Assembly: GCF_030867095.1 (NCBI RefSeq)
Contig: NC_081828.1
Location: 208,202,978-208,266,977 of the forward strand
DNA length: 64,000 nucleotides
DNA from: Alligator mississippiensis
Lineage: Eukaryota > Chordata > Crocodylia > Alligatoridae
Reading direction: 5' to 3'
The position numbers and the translations under genes were made by a program. The notes beneath the pieces were generated by a model. It saw nothing but the letters and a program-made list of their open reading frames with translations, was not told where the DNA came from and did no database searches. Positions within the stretch are counted from its first letter, which is position 1. Each line of letters begins with the position of its first letter. Of this stretch, positions 62,163 to 64,000 are shown in pieces.

Positions 62163-62979
62163 TACCATATTTACTCAAATAGAAGACCATCCTCCAATAA
62201 TTAGTTTCTATAGATGGGGGTGTAGGTTGAGCACATGTCCACTGCTGAAACTTCCTTAGCCTGATGAAGGGTTTTTGAACCTGAAAGCTTGCTTAAAAAT
62301 TGTTCTCCAGCTATTTAAGTTGGTCTAATAAAAGATATCAGATTCACCCAAAGAACCTTGTCTTTCTATAGATGGAAAGTTTATAACATTTTTATAATTT
62401 TCCAGGTATAGAATCTGATTATTAGAGGTTTGCCTTGGATTTGTCCCTTTCCCACTGCTATAGCAAGGAAAACAAATCTGGGGGATCAGGTAGCCCTTTG
62501 CTTTCTGCTTCCCCCCATAAATCTTTCCCCTGGTAACTCCTTCCCCCTCCCCTTACTGTTAGTCCTTGTTCTCCCTGAGCACGTGGAAGTGAGGAGCAAA
62601 TTTGAAAACAATAACCTCGAAATTAAACATGGAGTTCAGGTGGGCAGGGGGTGTGGGGACTCCCCGGTACCCACACCCCCTGCCCACCCGGTATTTTTTT
62701 TTTTTTTTAAGGGCCCCAAAAAAAGGGGTTGCCATCATTGTATTTTCCCCATGTGGGCTATGTGTTTTATAGTCGTGCTCAGTGTTGGTTGCATTTAATC
62801 AGCTTCATAATTGGTTTCCGTTGCTGAGCACGTGCTGCTTTTGGCAGTAACTTAATGATACTGTATTTGGTGAGATTTCCTTGTATGTGACTATAAGATG
62901 AGGGGCTTTTGCCCCCATGCCAATTAGGGGGTAGAGGAGGAGAGAGGAGACCTTGTCTTGTATTCAAGTAAATATAGTA
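62163..62979 (-). repeat. TACCATATTTACTC-ended repeat, copy 2
   Basis: Ends TACCATATTTACTCAAAT on the left and, inverted, TACTATATTTACTTGAAT on the right. The right 480 bp, read on the minus strand, align in order with copy 1 at 30878. The left part holds a SINE-like tail (62255-62362). No coding capacity; target duplication unclear. Confidence 0.7.
62255..62362 (+). repeat. SINE-like tail repeat, copy 2
   Basis: tagcctgatgaagggttttt, gaacctgaaagcttgc and ttggtctaataaaagatatc, matching copy 1 at 55740-55880. Lies inside the TACCATATTTACTC element. Confidence 0.6.
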
Positions 62980-64000
62980 AATACCTCTCCACACACCATA
63001 ATTGCTAGCGAATTTGTTGGGGTAATTGCAAACCCATAAGTTGCACGTTTCTTTCTATCAAATGTTTAGCAGAAATTGCCCAATCTTTGGCTTAGTTTTT
63101 AACGTGATTTTTGCTGTGGCTTTATTTTCACCCATTTGATTTATGTTGATACCTTTGTGGGGACAGCACCTGTCAGTTTTTGAAATGCTGATCCTTATTT
63201 TTATAGGTGTTTTTTTTTTTCTTGTTTTGTTTTAAATCCCTGGATACAGCAAGTTTATATTAGCCTTTGGCATTATGATTTTTTGTGTGTGTGTGCGCAC
63301 ATGCTGGAGAGAATGTGAATACATTTGCATTTTTGTGGGGTTGATTCTGCTTTTATCTTAACTTTAGGGAAATGGAAATTCACCAAAATGGAGGATTGCT
63401 TATGCAGAATTAAGCTTTATCTAAATTGTGAAAAAGCTCTTTTCAAGGAAGGCAAAATCTGGTAGGGGTGGAGTAGGACTTCATGCTGACAGAATGGAAA
63501 TTCCTTTGGCGGGGCTGGTGTCATAGAGGTCAGCAGAAGCCTTGTTTAAACCTGGGAGAAGGTCATAAGCCCTGGCATGCTGGGTGAGGCCCCTTCTTGT
63601 TTGAGGTTACAGCTCAAGTATAAGAATGTTGGTCTGTGAAGCTAAGAAGCCACCAATGACTTTTCCTCTGCTTTTTTTAAAAAGATAATTTGTTCTCAGG
63701 GTTATTTATTAACTGAGGTCAGACATCAGATGCCAGCCTGACCAAGGTGCTTGCAAATGTTAAAAGGGTGGAATGGGAACAGGAACACTGCACATTGAAG
63801 TATTTAAAAGGACTGCTGTGCTCTTTGTATTATTCCTTCCAGCTAGGGCCAAGTTGTGGTTGCCTTATGTGGGGGGGTGAGCTAGTGTAGGGCAGTTGTC
63901 TGTTCAGAGACCCCTTCTCTCACCCAGGCAAGGGTGTTCATAGCTACATTGGAAGCGTGGTGGTGCAGTGAGTATCTTTTTCATTCTGGGTATTGTTGAG
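62980..64000. other. end of window, nothing coding
   Basis: No exon 2 of ACVR2B or other exon recognised before the window ends. A short GT run lies at 63282-63297. Confidence 0.45.

Larger units (their letters stand above)
12954..64000 (+). other. ACVR2B: ACVR2B intron 1 (open-ended)
   Basis: The intron begins at the GTAAGG donor. I read the remaining 51 kb for the expected exon 2, which would encode the start of the cysteine-rich activin-binding domain with its conserved NANWE and CWLDD stretches. I did not recognise it on either strand. The human first intron is also the longest of the gene as I recall, so a very long repeat-filled intron is plausible. Because exon 2 may lack an internal Met and could be missed by eye, this absence is moderate evidence only. 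Confidence 0.6.

Noticed and set aside
1-64000. CRISPR arrays, tRNA or rRNA genes, viral genes
   Set aside because: No regularly spaced repeat-spacer array, no intact cloverleaf (only decayed tRNA-derived SINEs) and no retroviral gag, pol or env signature was seen.

Overview
The window is vertebrate nuclear DNA, most likely from a crocodilian, with turtle as the next best guess. The evidence is one long CR1 retrotransposon fragment whose 3' end is an unusual octamer tail (repeats of ctatgaaa), three shorter CR1 tails, many old MIR-type SINE remnants, and several families of short terminal-inverted-repeat DNA transposons. Gene density is very low and there is no prokaryote-like operon structure.

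Only one protein-coding exon can be supported. Position 12902-12953 (+) encodes a signal peptide, MIAPWVTFALLCGTLCA plus a split Gly codon, followed at once by a consensus splice donor (GTAAGG). This matches the first coding exon of activin receptor type-2B (ACVR2B): 13 of 18 residues agree with the human N terminus as I recall it, and the intron phase fits. The exon lies in a GC-rich, CpG-rich island (about 11640-13600) that is the likely promoter and 5' leader. Everything from 12954 to the window end (about 51 kb) then reads as ACVR2B intron 1. I did not find exon 2 (the start of the activin-binding ectodomain), so the intron probably runs past the window.

Regions: 1-11640 is upstream intergenic DNA with MIR remnants, a palindromic MITE (4839-5259) and the long CR1 fragment (5756-7007). 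11640-13600 is the promoter island with exon 1, GT/GGC microsatellites, and a GGGGCC repeat 8 nt downstream of the donor. 13600-64000 is intronic DNA with CR1 tails (31517, 33408, 44841), hAT-like elements with recognisable 8-bp target-site duplications (18551, 22683, 41104, 61347), two ~760-bp foldback elements rich in GATTCGG-like motifs (41498 and 61347), a group of MITEs with related GGGYRCATC termini, and simple repeats.

The main interest is in the transposons: paired copies of several families, nested insertions that give relative ages, and one foldback family with a perfect 8-bp duplication. I see no evidence for a new multi-gene system. Most of the other open reading frames are repeat-derived or low-complexity and are not called as genes.
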